A stretch of DNA of 64,000 bases from DASUSH01 sp963785155 (GCA_963785155.1 CAWAUB010000004.1:310001-374000); one strand, 5' to 3'. Shown: positions 34,683-44,546, counted from the stretch's first letter. Translations and numbers: made by a program. Notes: generated by a model not told the origin, from the sequence alone.

Positions 34683-36511
34683 ATGAAGAACAACTGCGAC
34701 ATCGTCATGAAGGGCGGAATCACGAGCGGCGTTGTCTACCCGCTCGCCGCGGTCAAGCTCTCCGAGCACTACGACTTCAAGAACGTCGGGGGGACCTCGG
34801 CCGGCGCGATCGCGGCCGCTGCCGTCGCCGCGGCGCAACATGGAAAGTCGCACGGAACCGGCACCGGCTTCAGCGAGCTGGAGAGCCTGCCCAACTGGCT
34901 CGGCCAGAACCTGACCTCCGTCTTCCAGCCGAGCGCGCAGACGAAGCCGCTCTTCGACATCGTGCTCGCGGCCACCCGCGGGCGAACGGGGCTCGGCAAG
35001 CTCGGCGGTGTCATCGGGGTGACCGCCAGGCGCTTTCCGGTCGCGGCCTTCCTGGGCGTGGCGCCGGGCCTCGCGCTCGGCATCGCGGCGGGCGTTTCCG
35101 GGGAAGGCTTTCTTCAGTGGTGGGGCATCGCCTGCGGATTCCTGCTCCTCGTCGCCGGCTTCGTCTTCGCGCTGGCGCCTGAACGTGGCACGCTGCGTGG
35201 CGGTCACCGTCCCGGAGAACGGGTTCGGCGTGATCAGCGGCTACGAGGGGGAGGGCGAGCCCGGCGCGGAGCCGCTGACGATCTGGCTCGCGGACCTGCT
35301 CGACCGGGTGGCCGGCAAGGAAGGCGGCGGCGCGCTCACCTTCGGCGACCTGTGGGAGGGTCGCGAGCCAGACCCGGATCGCGGGGTCAACCTGCAGATG
35401 ATGACCACGTGCCTGACCCAGGCACGGCCGCTCCGGCTGCCGTTTACCGGCCAGGAGTTCTGGTTCGACCCGGAGGAAATGCGCGGGCTCTTCCCGCCGC
35501 GGATCGTCGACCAGATGGTTCGCGACGCGCGCGAGGACGACCGCGCGGGGGACTTCGGCCGGCTCGTGCCGCTACCGGACGCCGCCGACCTGCCCGTGGT
35601 CGTCGCGGTGCGGATGAGCCTCAGCTTCCCCCTGCTGATCAGCGCCGTGCCGCTTCACGGCATCGACCTCTCGCGCCCGGTCGCCTCCGAGCGCGACCGC
35701 GAGCCGGAGCGCTGCTGGTTCTCTGACGGCGGCATCACCAGCAACTTCCCGGTTCACTTCTTCGACGGGCCCGTGCCGCGCTGGCCGACCTTCGCGATCG
35801 ACCTGCGCAAGCTGCCGGGGGAATGGACGCCGTCGGAAAACCAGTGCGAGAACGTCTGGATGGCCCTGGACAACGACTCGCGCGGAGACGCGTGGTGGGT
35901 CGGATGGGAAGGCCTGCCGCCGCACCGGCGCCTCTTCGCGTTCGCGGGATCGATCTTCCGGACGATGCAGACCTGGGTCGACCAGACGCAGAGCCACGTC
36001 CACGGCTACCGCGACCGCATCGTCCACATCGACCACACGGGCACGGAGGGAGGCATGAACCTGACGATGCCCCGCGACGTCATCGCGGACCTGAGCAGGC
36101 GCGGAGAGTGCTCGGCGAAGCTGCTCGTCGCCCGCTTCGGGGAGCTGCCGCCGAGCGAGGTGCCGGTCGACGCGGGAGGCGAGCCACTCAAGGGATGGCT
36201 CGACAGCCCGCTCGACTGGCAGAACCAGCGCTGGGTCCGCTACCGCAGCTACATGGCGCCTGGTCGAGGACGCCCTCACCCGGCTGCGGCGCGGATGCCT
36301 CGAGGGCGTGCCGCCCATTGAGGAGCTGAGCCTGCGCGAGCCGGGCGAGCCACCCGAGTTCGGCTGGGAGGGCGCCGCGCAGCGCGACTTCGCGCTGGCG
36401 GCCACCGCGGCGCTGACCGACCTCCCCGAGGCATGGACGCGCCGCGGCGAGAGCTTCGAGCCGGGCGCGCCGAAGCCGGCACCGGCCCTCCGCGTGGGCC
36501 CGCGGATCTAG
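34683..36511 (+). CDS. Patatin-like phospholipase, with two frame breaks
   Basis: About 608 residues if repaired, from ATG 34683. Patatin motifs: the glycine-rich oxyanion loop VMKGGITSGVVYP near 10, nucleophile GTSAG near 39 and the dyad aspartate in FSDGGITSNFPVHFFDG near 345. Two hydrophobic helices near 115-160 interrupt the domain (AAFLGVAPGLALGIAAG, GIACGFLLLVAGFVFAL). It should be a membrane-bound lipid acyl hydrolase. The frame shifts near 35175 (before VAVTVPENGFGVISGY) and near 36260 (before LVEDALTRLRRGCLEG); it ends at TAG 36509-36511. Both sides of each break are conserved, so indels are likely. It is divergent from the unknown-cfa operon. Confidence 0.78.
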
Positions 36512-36880
36512 AGGCCGTCCGACACCGGCCACTTCGAGGGTCTCGGCGTGTTCAGATGCCACGGATGCGCGAAATCAGCCGATCGCGAAATTCAAGACCG
36601 TCCAGCGACGATCAGCGGGTACTCCGCTGCCTGCGTCCTCAGCCGCCGAGCATGACGACCCATCCGTGGAATCACGAACCGGTCAGGGGACGCTTCCCAG
36701 ATCGCGAGCCGCCCGAAGTATCACGATGCCCCATGGCCGAGGAATCACCCTCGATGGCCACCAGGACGGACCATTGGAAGTCCGGCGACGTCAGGGTCGC
36801 GATTCGTCGCCCTCCCATTGCAAGCGCTGATTGCGTGTGTAGACGTCACCGCTCGAATCGACCGGGCAGGACGATCCAGC
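36512..36880. other. 369-base convergent gap without a recognisable gene
   Basis: No supported coding frame, RNA or repeat is seen. Base composition is visibly less GC-rich than the flanking genes, which fits non-coding or decayed sequence. Open frames crossing it are antisense or out-of-frame extensions of the patatin and metH genes. Confidence 0.55.
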
Positions 36881-39800
36881 TCAGGCGGTTGCCGGCTCGG
36901 CCGACGGCTCGTCCGTCTCCGACTCGACCGTGCCGTCGCCCTCGGGGTCGTCCTCGGGCGGCAGCTCGCCGCCGCGGTCGGTGCCGGCGATCAGCTCGTC
37001 GCCCTTCGGCTCGGAGGGGATGAAGCCCGACTTCATGCCGAAGTAGACCGACTGCGGGTGGTGGGAGACGATGGCCGCCGTTGACTGCTCGGGCTCGAGC
37101 GCGTGGCCGCCGGAGAGGGCGATCCCGATTTCGCCCAGGCCGAGCAGGCGATCGACCTTCTCGTGCTCCGACTGCTCTGGGCAGGCCGGGTAGCCCCAGG
37201 AGTAGCGGCGGCCCTGGTCGAGGTCGATGTCTAGGCCGCGCCGCACCTCGGCGTGCAGCCACTCAGCGAGGCCCTCGGCGGCCTGCACGCCGATGCCGTG
37301 GACGAAGAGCTGCTCGGCGAACTCGCCGTCCTTCTCGAGCTGCTCGAGCCGCTCGGTCACCTCGCTGCCGACGGTGACCGCCTGCAGCGCGACGACGTCC
37401 CTCTCGGACCCGGACGGATCGGGAGATCCGTCCGGCTTTTGTTCCAGCGGGCGGTAGAAGTCTGCGAGGCAGATCCGGTCGTGCTTCGGCTGGCGCGGGA
37501 AGACGAGCCGCTCGATCTCGCGGTCGTGGTCCTCCGGGTCGAAGATCACCAGCTCGTTGCCGTCCGAGTTGCACGGGAAGTAGCCGAGCTTCACCCGCGG
37601 ATGCAGATAGTCCTGCTCGGCCCACATCCGCTCGAGCTTCGGCGCGAAGCCCTCGTCGCCGTCGTGGCCCTCGATGATCTGACGCCACTCCTCTCCCTTC
37701 TTGCCGCGCCCGCCCCAGTGGAGCTTGAAGAGGACGTGGCGGTCGAGGTAGGGGTAGACGTCGTCGAGGTCGGCCTCGATCTCGCGGACACCCCAGAAGG
37801 GCGGCTCGGGGATGGCGTGGTCGGTGCGCGCGGCCGAGCGCACGGAGTCGTCGGTGGTCGGCGGCGAATCGTCCACCACCACGGGCTTGTTGCGCAGCTC
37901 GTTCGCCTCGTCGCGGATCTTCGCGACGAGCGACTCGCGCGCCTCCTCGTCGACGAGGGCGTCCATCGTGTCGAGCCCCTGGAAGGCGTCCTTGCAGTAG
38001 AAGACGCCGGGCTCGTAGACCTCGTCGGACTCCTTGCCGCGGGGGTAGAGGACGCGGCGTCCGAAGTCGCGGTTGATCGCCGCGCCGCCGATCAGGACCG
38101 GGAACTCCAGGCCGCGCTCGTGCAGCTCGCCGATGCATGCCGGCATCTGCTTGGAGGTGGAGACGAGCAGCGCCGAGAGGCCGATCGCGTCGGCCTTCTC
38201 CTCGACCGCGGAGGAGATGATCGTGTCGACCGGGACCTGCTTGCCCAGGTCGACCACCGTGTAGCCGTTGTTGGTCAGGATCGTGTTGACGAGCGACTTG
38301 CCGATGTCGTGGACGTCGCCGAAGACGGTCGCGATCACGACCTTGCCCTTCGAGTGGCCCTCGATCCGCTCGAGGTAGTTCTCGAGCTGGGCGACCGCGC
38401 GCTTCATCACCTCGGCTGACTGCAGCACGAAGGGCAGGATCAGCTCGCCGGCGCCGAACTTGTCGCCGACCTCCTTCATCGCGGGCAGCAGCACTTGGTT
38501 CAGGGTCGGGACGGCGCCGATCTTTTCGACCGACTTGTCGATCCAGTCCTCGACGCCCTCCTTGCGGCGGCGCAGGATGTGCCAGTGCAGGGCCTCCTCG
38601 GGCTCCATGCCCTCGGTCGGATCCTCCGCCTCGGCCTCGTCCTCGTCGCCCTTCGATTCGAAGTGGTTGATGAACTTCTCCAGGGCGTCCTCGCGGCGGT
38701 TGAAGACGAGGTCGTCGGCGAGCTCGCGCTCGTTCTCCGGGATCTCCCCGTAGGGCGTGATGTGGTTCGGGTTGACCATCGCCAGGTCGAGCCCGGCGTC
38801 GACGCAGTGGTGCAGGAAGACCGAGTTGAGGACCGCGCGGGCCGGCTGGGAGACGCCGAAGGAGACGTTCGAGACGCCCAGGGACGTCTTGACGCCGGGC
38901 AGCTCCGCCTTGATCTTGCGGATGCCCTCGATCGTCTCCACCGCCGAGGGCTTCCACTCGTCGTCGCCGGTGGTGAGGGTGAACGTGAGCGCGTCGAAGA
39001 TCAGCAGCTCGGGGTCGAGCCCGTGCTCGTCGCAGGCGAGCTCGCGGATCCGCTGCGCGATCTCCACCTTGCGGTCGCCCGTCTTCGCCATCCCGACCTC
39101 GTCGATCGTCAGCGCGATCAGCGCGGCGCCGTGGGACTTGGCGATCGGCACGACCTTGTCGAGCTTGTCCCGCCCGGCCTCGAGGTTCACCGAGTTGACG
39201 ATCGCCCGGCCGGGGGTCCGCTCGAGGGCGGCCTCGATCACCTCGGGCTCGGTGGAGTCGATCTGGAGCGGCGCCGGCTGAGTGAGGGAGACGCGCTTGG
39301 CGACCTCCGACATCTGGACGTCCTCGTCCTGTCGCTCGGTGAGCGCGACGCAGAGGTCGAGCACGTGGGCGCCGCCCTCGACCTGGTCCTCGGCGACCTG
39401 GAGGATCCCGTCGTAGTCGTCGGCGAGCAGCAGCTCCTTCGCCTTGCGCGAGCCCTGCGAGTTGACCCGCTCGCCGACCAGGGTCGGCGCGGGCTCCTGG
39501 ACCAGGGGCGTCGAGGTCATCATCGAGCTCACCTCGACCGGGCCCGGGGCGGGCCGCTCGCCCGGCTTGTGGTCGCCGACTCGCTCCACGATCGCGCGGA
39601 TGTGGTCGGGCGTGGTCCCGCAGCAGCCGCCGACGATGCCGACGCCGTGGCGCTCGACGAACTCGCCGAGGACCGTCGAGATCTGCTCGGGCGTCTCCGG
39701 GAAGATCGTCTCGCCGTCGGGGCCCTGCAGCGGCAGGCCCGCGTTGGGGATGCAGTGGACGGGCAGCGGCGAGTGCTCGCCCAGGAAACGGATCGCGTCG

Positions 39801-40498
39801 CGCATGTCCTCCGGCCCGGTGGAGCAGTTGAGCCCGATCACCTGGACGTCGAGCGCGGCGAGCGTCGTCAGCACCGCCTGGATGTCGGTGCCGAGGAGCA
39901 TCTTGCCGCCCTGCGGGAGCAGTGAGACCGAGGTCTGGATCGGCAGCGTCTTGCCGGCCTCCTCGAAGGCGGCACGGGCGCCGAAGACGGCGGCCTTGAC
40001 CTCGAGGATGTCCTGCGCCGTCTCGATGATGATCAGGTCGGCGCCACCCTCGACGAGGCCCTTCGCCTGCTCGGTGAAGACCTCGACCAGCTCGCGGAAA
40101 GTGATCTTGCCCAGGGTCGGGTCGTCCGACGCCGGCAGGTGGCCGGTCGGCCCGATCGAGCCGGCGACGAAGCGGTCCTCGCCCGCCGCCTTGCGGGCGA
40201 TCTCGGCCGCCTTGACGTTGATCTCGAGCGTGTGGTCCTCGAGGCCCCACTCCTCGAGCTTCAGCCGCGAGGCCTGGAAGGTGTCGGTCTCGAGGACCTC
40301 GGCGCCGGCCTCGATCATGGAGGTGTGGACGCCCTCGATCACGTCGGGGCGATTGAGGACGAGCGCCTCGTGGCACTTGCCGGGCAGCCCGCCGTAGTCC
40401 TCGCTGGTCAGCTCGAACTGCTCCAGCGTCGCGCCCATGCCGCCGTCGAAGACGACGACGCGCTCGCGTGTGGCGCCTATGAAGTCCCGCTCAGCCAT
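36881..40498 (-). CDS. metH: Cobalamin-dependent methionine synthase
   Basis: 1,205 residues from ATG 40498 (AGAAGGAAG 5 bases upstream); the frame is open further up but into the riboswitch. Four modules in order: homocysteine/Zn domain (GLNCSTGPEDM near 205, GGCCGTTPDH near 285); pterin domain (VGERVNSQGSRKAKELL near 335 to NPNHITPYGEI); cobalamin domain with the DVHDIGKS ligand motif near 745 and LSALLVSTSKQM, GGAAINRDF; and reactivation domain with RYSWGYPACPEQ near 1105. It transfers the methyl group of methyl-tetrahydrofolate to homocysteine via B12. It is preceded by a SAM-I riboswitch, so it is repressed when SAM is plentiful. Confidence 0.95.
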   Translation of the reverse strand: MAERDFIGATRERVVVFDGGMGATLEQFELTSEDYGGLPGKCHEALVLNRPDVIEGVHTSMIEAGAEVLETDTFQASRLKLEEWGLEDHTLEINVKAAEIARKAAGEDRFVAGSIGPTGHLPASDDPTLGKITFRELVEVFTEQAKGLVEGGADLIIIETAQDILEVKAAVFGARAAFEEAGKTLPIQTSVSLLPQGGKMLLGTDIQAVLTTLAALDVQVIGLNCSTGPEDMRDAIRFLGEHSPLPVHCIPNAGLPLQGPDGETIFPETPEQISTVLGEFVERHGVGIVGGCCGTTPDHIRAIVERVGDHKPGERPAPGPVEVSSMMTSTPLVQEPAPTLVGERVNSQGSRKAKELLLADDYDGILQVAEDQVEGGAHVLDLCVALTERQDEDVQMSEVAKRVSLTQPAPLQIDSTEPEVIEAALERTPGRAIVNSVNLEAGRDKLDKVVPIAKSHGAALIALTIDEVGMAKTGDRKVEIAQRIRELACDEHGLDPELLIFDALTFTLTTGDDEWKPSAVETIEGIRKIKAELPGVKTSLGVSNVSFGVSQPARAVLNSVFLHHCVDAGLDLAMVNPNHITPYGEIPENERELADDLVFNRREDALEKFINHFESKGDEDEAEAEDPTEGMEPEEALHWHILRRRKEGVEDWIDKSVEKIGAVPTLNQVLLPAMKEVGDKFGAGELILPFVLQSAEVMKRAVAQLENYLERIEGHSKGKVVIATVFGDVHDIGKSLVNTILTNNGYTVVDLGKQVPVDTIISSAVEEKADAIGLSALLVSTSKQMPACIGELHERGLEFPVLIGGAAINRDFGRRVLYPRGKESDEVYEPGVFYCKDAFQGLDTMDALVDEEARESLVAKIRDEANELRNKPVVVDDSPPTTDDSVRSAARTDHAIPEPPFWGVREIEADLDDVYPYLDRHVLFKLHWGGRGKKGEEWRQIIEGHDGDEGFAPKLERMWAEQDYLHPRVKLGYFPCNSDGNELVIFDPEDHDREIERLVFPRQPKHDRICLADFYRPLEQKPDGSPDPSGSERDVVALQAVTVGSEVTERLEQLEKDGEFAEQLFVHGIGVQAAEGLAEWLHAEVRRGLDIDLDQGRRYSWGYPACPEQSEHEKVDRLLGLGEIGIALSGGHALEPEQSTAAIVSHHPQSVYFGMKSGFIPSEPKGDELIAGTDRGGELPPEDDPEGDGTVESETDEPSAEPATA

Positions 40499-40513
40499 TG
40501 TCTTCCTTCTAAC

Positions 40514-40612
40514 CTCCATCGCTCCCGGCTGTCGCACCGTTCGCGCCTCCGGAGAGGCTTGCCGGTTGCGGCGGCATCTTCGGTCCGGGTCCCTCAGCCG
40601 CTCCTGATGGTC
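40514..40612 (-). promoter_or_regulatory. SAM-I riboswitch (S-box) upstream of metH
   Basis: On the minus strand the leader reads ATCAGGAGCGGCTGAGGGAC, then CCGAAGATGCCGCCGCAACC, then a variable stem, then GGTGCGACAGCC and GATGG. These line up with the S-box core (AGAG.GG.GGAGGGA, GA.GCC..GCAACC, GGTGC.A..CC). The P1 helix closes as CCATC (40606-40610) with GATGG (40516-40520). The 3' arm of P1 touches GGAGG and lies 17 bases before the metH start, which favours control at the ribosome site. Confidence 0.85.
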
Positions 40613-40644
40613 GGAATAAATACTAGCGACGGACCCTCTCCCTG

Positions 40645-41700
40645 ATGAACGTCCTCTCACCCTCCAGCGTGGCCGCCGCGGCCGAGAACACGCGCGACAA
40701 GGTGTTCCGCGACGGCGTCGCCGACCTGCGGCCGATGCCCTCGGACGTGATCCACAAGGGCCCGCAGCGGACCGTGCGCCGCTACCGCCTGCCCTGGGAG
40801 GCGTCGCAGGACACGCCCGTCGTGCTGATCCCGCCGCTCGCCGCGCCCGGTGCAGTGCTTCGACCTCCGGCGCGGCAACAGCCTCGCCGAGAACCTCGTC
40901 TCGCTCGGCTATCCCACCTACCTCGTCGACTACGGCTGGATCCGCTTCTCCGACCGCGACCTCGGCCTCGAGCACTGGGTCGAGGACGTGATCCCGGCCG
41001 CCGTCGAGGCGGTGCGCGAGGATTCGGGGGCCGATCAGGTCCAGCTCGTGGGCTGGTGCCTCGGCGGGATCATGTCGCTGCTCTCCGTCGCCGACGGCCG
41101 CGTCCCGGCGTCATCGGTCGCGATGGTCGCGAGCCCCTTCGACTTCACCCGCGTCCGGCTGATGGCCCCCGTGCGCAGGCTCGCCGGCCTCACCGGCGGC
41201 GCGCTCGGGACGGCGCTCTATCGCGCGCTGGGCGGCGCCCCGTCCCCGCTCGTGCGGATCGGCTTCCAGCTCACGTCGATCGACCGCTACCTGACGAAGC
41301 CGCTGTGGATGGCGCAGAACATCGACAACCGCGAGGCGCTCGCCCAGACCGAGGCGGTCGACCGCTTCATGGCGAACATGATCGCCTACCCCGGCCGCAC
41401 CTTCGGCCAGCTCTACCACCAGTTCTTCCGGGTCAACGAGCTCTCCGGCGGCAGGCTGACGATGTCCGGCGGGGAGATCGACCTGGCCAATGTCGACGTG
41501 CCGGTCCTCTCCGTCGCCGGCAACGGCGACGTCCTCGCGCCGCGCCCGGCCGTCCACCACGTCGGCAACCTGCTCCCGAACGCGCCCGACGTCCGGCTCG
41601 AGACGGCGGTCGCGCGGGCCGCGCCGCGGACGCTCGGTCGCGCCCGTGGGCAGCGGATCCAGGCCGTGCGGCGTGCGCTTCGCGCGTGTCGTGTGTGGTT
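40645..41700 (+). CDS. PhaC-like alpha/beta hydrolase (PHA synthase-related), frame-broken
   Basis: About 340 residues if repaired. Residues 1-70 lie in one frame (VIHKGPQRTVRRYRL, TPVVLIPPLAAP). Near 40850 the frame moves by one base to QCFDLRRGNSLAENLVSLGY. The lipase-like box VGWCLGG near 135 has the PHA-synthase cysteine nucleophile; the aspartate lies in VAGNGDVLAP near 290. The usual C-terminal PGGH(L/M)G histidine block is not readable. After LPNAPDVRLETA, at about 41640, further indels are likely, so the end is approximate. Class III-like short length. A polyester synthase or a related acyltransferase would both fit. Divergent from metH. Confidence 0.7.
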
Positions 41701-41704
41701 CACG

Positions 41705-41745
41705 GACGTGTGGCGTCGACGCGGATACGTACCGTTCCACACGTC
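41705..41745. terminator. Interrupted inverted repeat after the PhaC-like gene
   Basis: Outer arms GACGTGTGG (41705-41713) and CCACACGTC (41737-41745), with inner CGG / CCG around ATACGTA. A further CCACACGTC lies at 41789-41797. Located in a convergent gap, so a terminator is likely. Confidence 0.5.
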
Positions 41746-41816
41746 ACCGCGGACGACGTGGCGGCAGACTCCGGACTTCGAGTCTCGGCCACACGTCGGC
41801 GCCGGAATCCGCCCTC

Positions 41817-41870
41817 CTAGCCCCGCGACCACGGCGTCTCGCGACGCGGACACGACGCCTTCGTCCCTAA
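41817..41870 (+). repeat. 54-bp interspersed 3'-end repeat, copy C
   Basis: Begins CTAGCCCCGCGACC and ends TTCGTCCCTAA, with inner GGCGTC / GACGCC arms. It is the best match to copy A and supplies the TAG stop (CTA on this strand at 41867-41869) of the minus-strand SnoaL-like gene. Confidence 0.75.
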
Positions 41871-42235
41871 CCGTCGGCTTCGAACAGCCGCACCGGTCGC
41901 GGTGCGGAGTGCCGGACCGCCGCTCCGGTCGCACCCTCGGCGTCGACCGGCGCTCCGCTGCCCCTGCCCTGGCCGCGCCAGCGAATCAGGGCGAGGTAGG
42001 TGTCGCCGCGCTCCCTGATCTCCTCGGCCTCGAGGGCCAGGGGCCTCTGGAAGGCGCCGAGCCATTCGGCCATCCCGCGGGCAAGCGCCTCGAGCCCGGA
42101 GAATTCGGCGATCTCCGCCTCGGCCCCAACGCCGTAGTTCGTCGACTCGATATCGGGATCGAAGATGTCGTCGCGGGTCATGTCGCCGCGGCCCCACTCC
42201 TCGTAGAGCCGTTCGAGCTGCTCGCGGTCGGTCAA
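41867..42235 (-). CDS. SnoaL/NTF2-like protein
   Basis: About 122 residues from TTG 42235. The first 100 residues fit a cone-shaped SnoaL/NTF2 fold (EQLERLYEEWGRGDMTRDD, then DTYLALIRWRGQGRGSG). The family covers small isomerases, dehydratases and ligand-binding proteins. The last 25 residues (AVRHSAPRPVRLFEADG) diverge from the usual end and run through a hairpin-rich stretch into repeat copy C, which provides the stop. Start seven bases after the glycosyltransferase-fusion stop, so same operon. Confidence 0.65.
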   Translation of the reverse strand: MTDREQLERLYEEWGRGDMTRDDIFDPDIESTNYGVGAEAEIAEFSGLEALARGMAEWLGAFQRPLALEAEEIRERGDTYLALIRWRGQGRGSGAPVDAEGATGAAVRHSAPRPVRLFEADG

Positions 42236-42242
42236 GGGAATG

Positions 42243-44546
42243 TCAGTCGACGGCGGTCTGGCCGCGCGGCGCCAGGCGGACCGGAGCGGCCGAGAGGGCG
42301 CGGACGCGCATGTCCGACCACGTCATGCCCTCGCGGACGAGGGCCGGCAGGCCGAGGGCGACGGCCGTCGCGATCTCGACCGCCTGCAGGATGACGCCGT
42401 AGGCGAGCGCGTCGGCGGCGCTGACGCCGAAGCCCGTCGTGAGCACGCTGACGACCGCGAGCTGGAAGACGCCGATGTTCGACGGGGTCGCCGGGATCAC
42501 GGCGGTCACGTTGACCGCGAAGAGGACCGCGGCGGCCGCGCCGATCCCGGCGGCCTCGAGTCCCATCGCCTCGAGCAGAGCGAAGCAGGCGAGCAGCTGG
42601 ATCGCCCAGGCGCCGAGCTGCGCGAACGCGGCGATCGGGCCGCGGCGCGGGTCGCGGAAGACGTGGAGGCCGGAGCGGACCTCGACCAGCGCGGAGCGGA
42701 TCGTGGCAGCGGTGCGCGCGATCCGCCCGCTGCCATTGCGCCGCACGATGGTCGGCGCAAGCACGACCGCGACGAGCAGGACGAGCGGCGCCATCGAGGC
42801 GATGAAGACCTTCTCCGTGTCCGAATGGAAGAGATCGGTCGAGCCGACGATGATCGCGCCGAGCAGGATGAGCGCGACGATGTTGAGCACCGACTGCGAG
42901 ACGAGGGTGCCCAGCAGCACCGTGAACGTCTCGCGCATCCGGCCGCTGTGGCGGGCGAGGACCATGGCTCGCGCCGGCTCGCCGAGGCGGGCCGGCAGAG
43001 TCGCGGACATCAGGACCCCGATCATCGTCGCCGAGGTCACGTCGCGGCGGCGGAGCGGCACGTTCGGGAGCGCCGAGCGAGCGATCGAGAACCACGACCC
43101 CGCGCGCAGGAACATCGAGGAGATCATCAGCGCGACCGCGACCAGCACCCAGCTCAGGTCGGAGCGGACAACGCTCTCGATGACGCTGTCGAAACCGATC
43201 TTCCGTGCGGCGAGCGCGGTGAGCCCGACGCCGGCGAGCGCGGCGACCCCGAGGCCGACCCGCCGCATCGTGCGGTGGCGTCCTCCACCGGCCGGGGCGG
43301 GTTCAAGCGAGGGCAGACGCCGCTGCGCGGGCGCCTTCGGTCCCCCGGCCGCGGGACGGAGCCCATTGCGGCGCGCGAACCGCTCCCTGCCACTTGGCAA
43401 TGCCTCGAGCTCGGCGGCCGTCTCCAGCGCGCCCTCGTAGACCTGTTCGACCTGCTCGGCGACCCGGGGCCAGGCGAACCGCTCGGCGCTGCGACGCGCC
43501 TCCTCGCCCATGCGCGCACGGCGCTCGGGCTCGAGGTGCAGCCGCTGAAGCTCCTCGGCGAGGGCCTGCGCGTCGGCGGGCGGAACGAGGACGCCGTCGA
43601 CGCCGTCGGTGACCACCTCGGAGTAGCCGACGATCTTGGAAGCGACGACGGGCGTGCCCGCGGCGAACGCCTCGGTCAGGATCATCCCGAAGCTCTCGCC
43701 CGCGAGCGAGGGGGCGCAGAGGACGTCGGCGTCGTGCAGGCGCTCCCAGAGCTCCTTGCGCGACACGCGGCCGAGCGCGTCGATGCGACCCGCGACCTCA
43801 GGGTCGGGCAGATAGCGGGAGAGCTCCTCGTCGTCGGCGCCGACGATCTCGAGCCGGGCGGGCACGTGCTCGACGAGGGCCTCGAACGCGCGGAGCAGCA
43901 CCGGCAGGCCCTTGCGCTCCTCGGGGCGGCCGACGAAGAGGACGCGCAACTCGGGCCGCTCGGGCTTCGGGCCCTGCGGGGGCGCGGTCAGGTCGACCCC
44001 GTTCGGGATCACGGTGTACTCGCCGCCGAACCAGCGCCGCCCGGTCCACTCGGCGGCCTCGGAGACGGCGATCCGCGCGTGCAGGCGGTTCAGCTTGCGG
44101 CGAACCCCGGCGAAGTTGCCGAGGTTGTTGGTGAAGGCGTTCGTGGAGTAGGCGTGGAACGTGCCGACGACCGGAGCGCCGGCCCAGGAGCAGGTGTGGG
44201 GGCCGATGAAGGGGGCGATCGGCTCATGGACGTGGACGACGTCGAACGGCTCGGCCGCAAGCGCGCGGCGCAGGTTGACCATCGGGGTCGCCGTCCAGGC
44301 GAGGTTCGTCACAGAGCCGTTGCCGGCCAGGGAGAAGGTGCGCCCGAGCGGCACCAGGTTCTCCGGCGGCTCACGGCGCGCGGGAGTGGACCGGTGGGTC
44401 AACCGGGCGTAACGGTCGGGCGGGTCCCAGGGCGCGAGGATGCGTACGTCGTGCCGGTCTTCCAGCGCGCGGCCGAGAGCCTCCACGTGCCGGTTGACCC
44501 CACCCTCGTACGTCCAGGAATAGGGCGTAACGAGCGCTATGCGCAT
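42243..44546 (-). CDS. Fusion of GT4 glycosyltransferase with LPG-synthase/AglD-type membrane domain
   Basis: 767 residues from ATG 44546. Residues 1-370 are a GT-B family 4 glycosyltransferase close to PimA-type mannosyltransferases (PYSWTYEGGVNRHVEALG near 9, VVHVHEPIAPF near 103, IPNGVDL near 185, LFVGRPEERKGL near 210, LAGESFGMILTEAFAAGTPV near 285). After a basic linker (about 385-430), residues 435-740 form seven or eight membrane helices of the lysylphosphatidylglycerol-synthase TM/UPF0104 family (PARLGEPARAMVLARHSG, IPATPSNIGVFQLAVV). The design suggests glycosylation of a lipid coupled to its movement across the membrane. Such fusions are not the usual form of PimA. Confidence 0.8.
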   Translation of the reverse strand: MRIALVTPYSWTYEGGVNRHVEALGRALEDRHDVRILAPWDPPDRYARLTHRSTPARREPPENLVPLGRTFSLAGNGSVTNLAWTATPMVNLRRALAAEPFDVVHVHEPIAPFIGPHTCSWAGAPVVGTFHAYSTNAFTNNLGNFAGVRRKLNRLHARIAVSEAAEWTGRRWFGGEYTVIPNGVDLTAPPQGPKPERPELRVLFVGRPEERKGLPVLLRAFEALVEHVPARLEIVGADDEELSRYLPDPEVAGRIDALGRVSRKELWERLHDADVLCAPSLAGESFGMILTEAFAAGTPVVASKIVGYSEVVTDGVDGVLVPPADAQALAEELQRLHLEPERRARMGEEARRSAERFAWPRVAEQVEQVYEGALETAAELEALPSGRERFARRNGLRPAAGGPKAPAQRRLPSLEPAPAGGGRHRTMRRVGLGVAALAGVGLTALAARKIGFDSVIESVVRSDLSWVLVAVALMISSMFLRAGSWFSIARSALPNVPLRRRDVTSATMIGVLMSATLPARLGEPARAMVLARHSGRMRETFTVLLGTLVSQSVLNIVALILLGAIIVGSTDLFHSDTEKVFIASMAPLVLLVAVVLAPTIVRRNGSGRIARTAATIRSALVEVRSGLHVFRDPRRGPIAAFAQLGAWAIQLLACFALLEAMGLEAAGIGAAAAVLFAVNVTAVIPATPSNIGVFQLAVVSVLTTGFGVSAADALAYGVILQAVEIATAVALGLPALVREGMTWSDMRVRALSAAPVRLAPRGQTAVD

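Noticed and set aside
37263..40376. 1,037-residue minus-strand frame
   Set aside because: Out-of-frame shadow of metH, Arg/Pro/Gly-rich, no domain.
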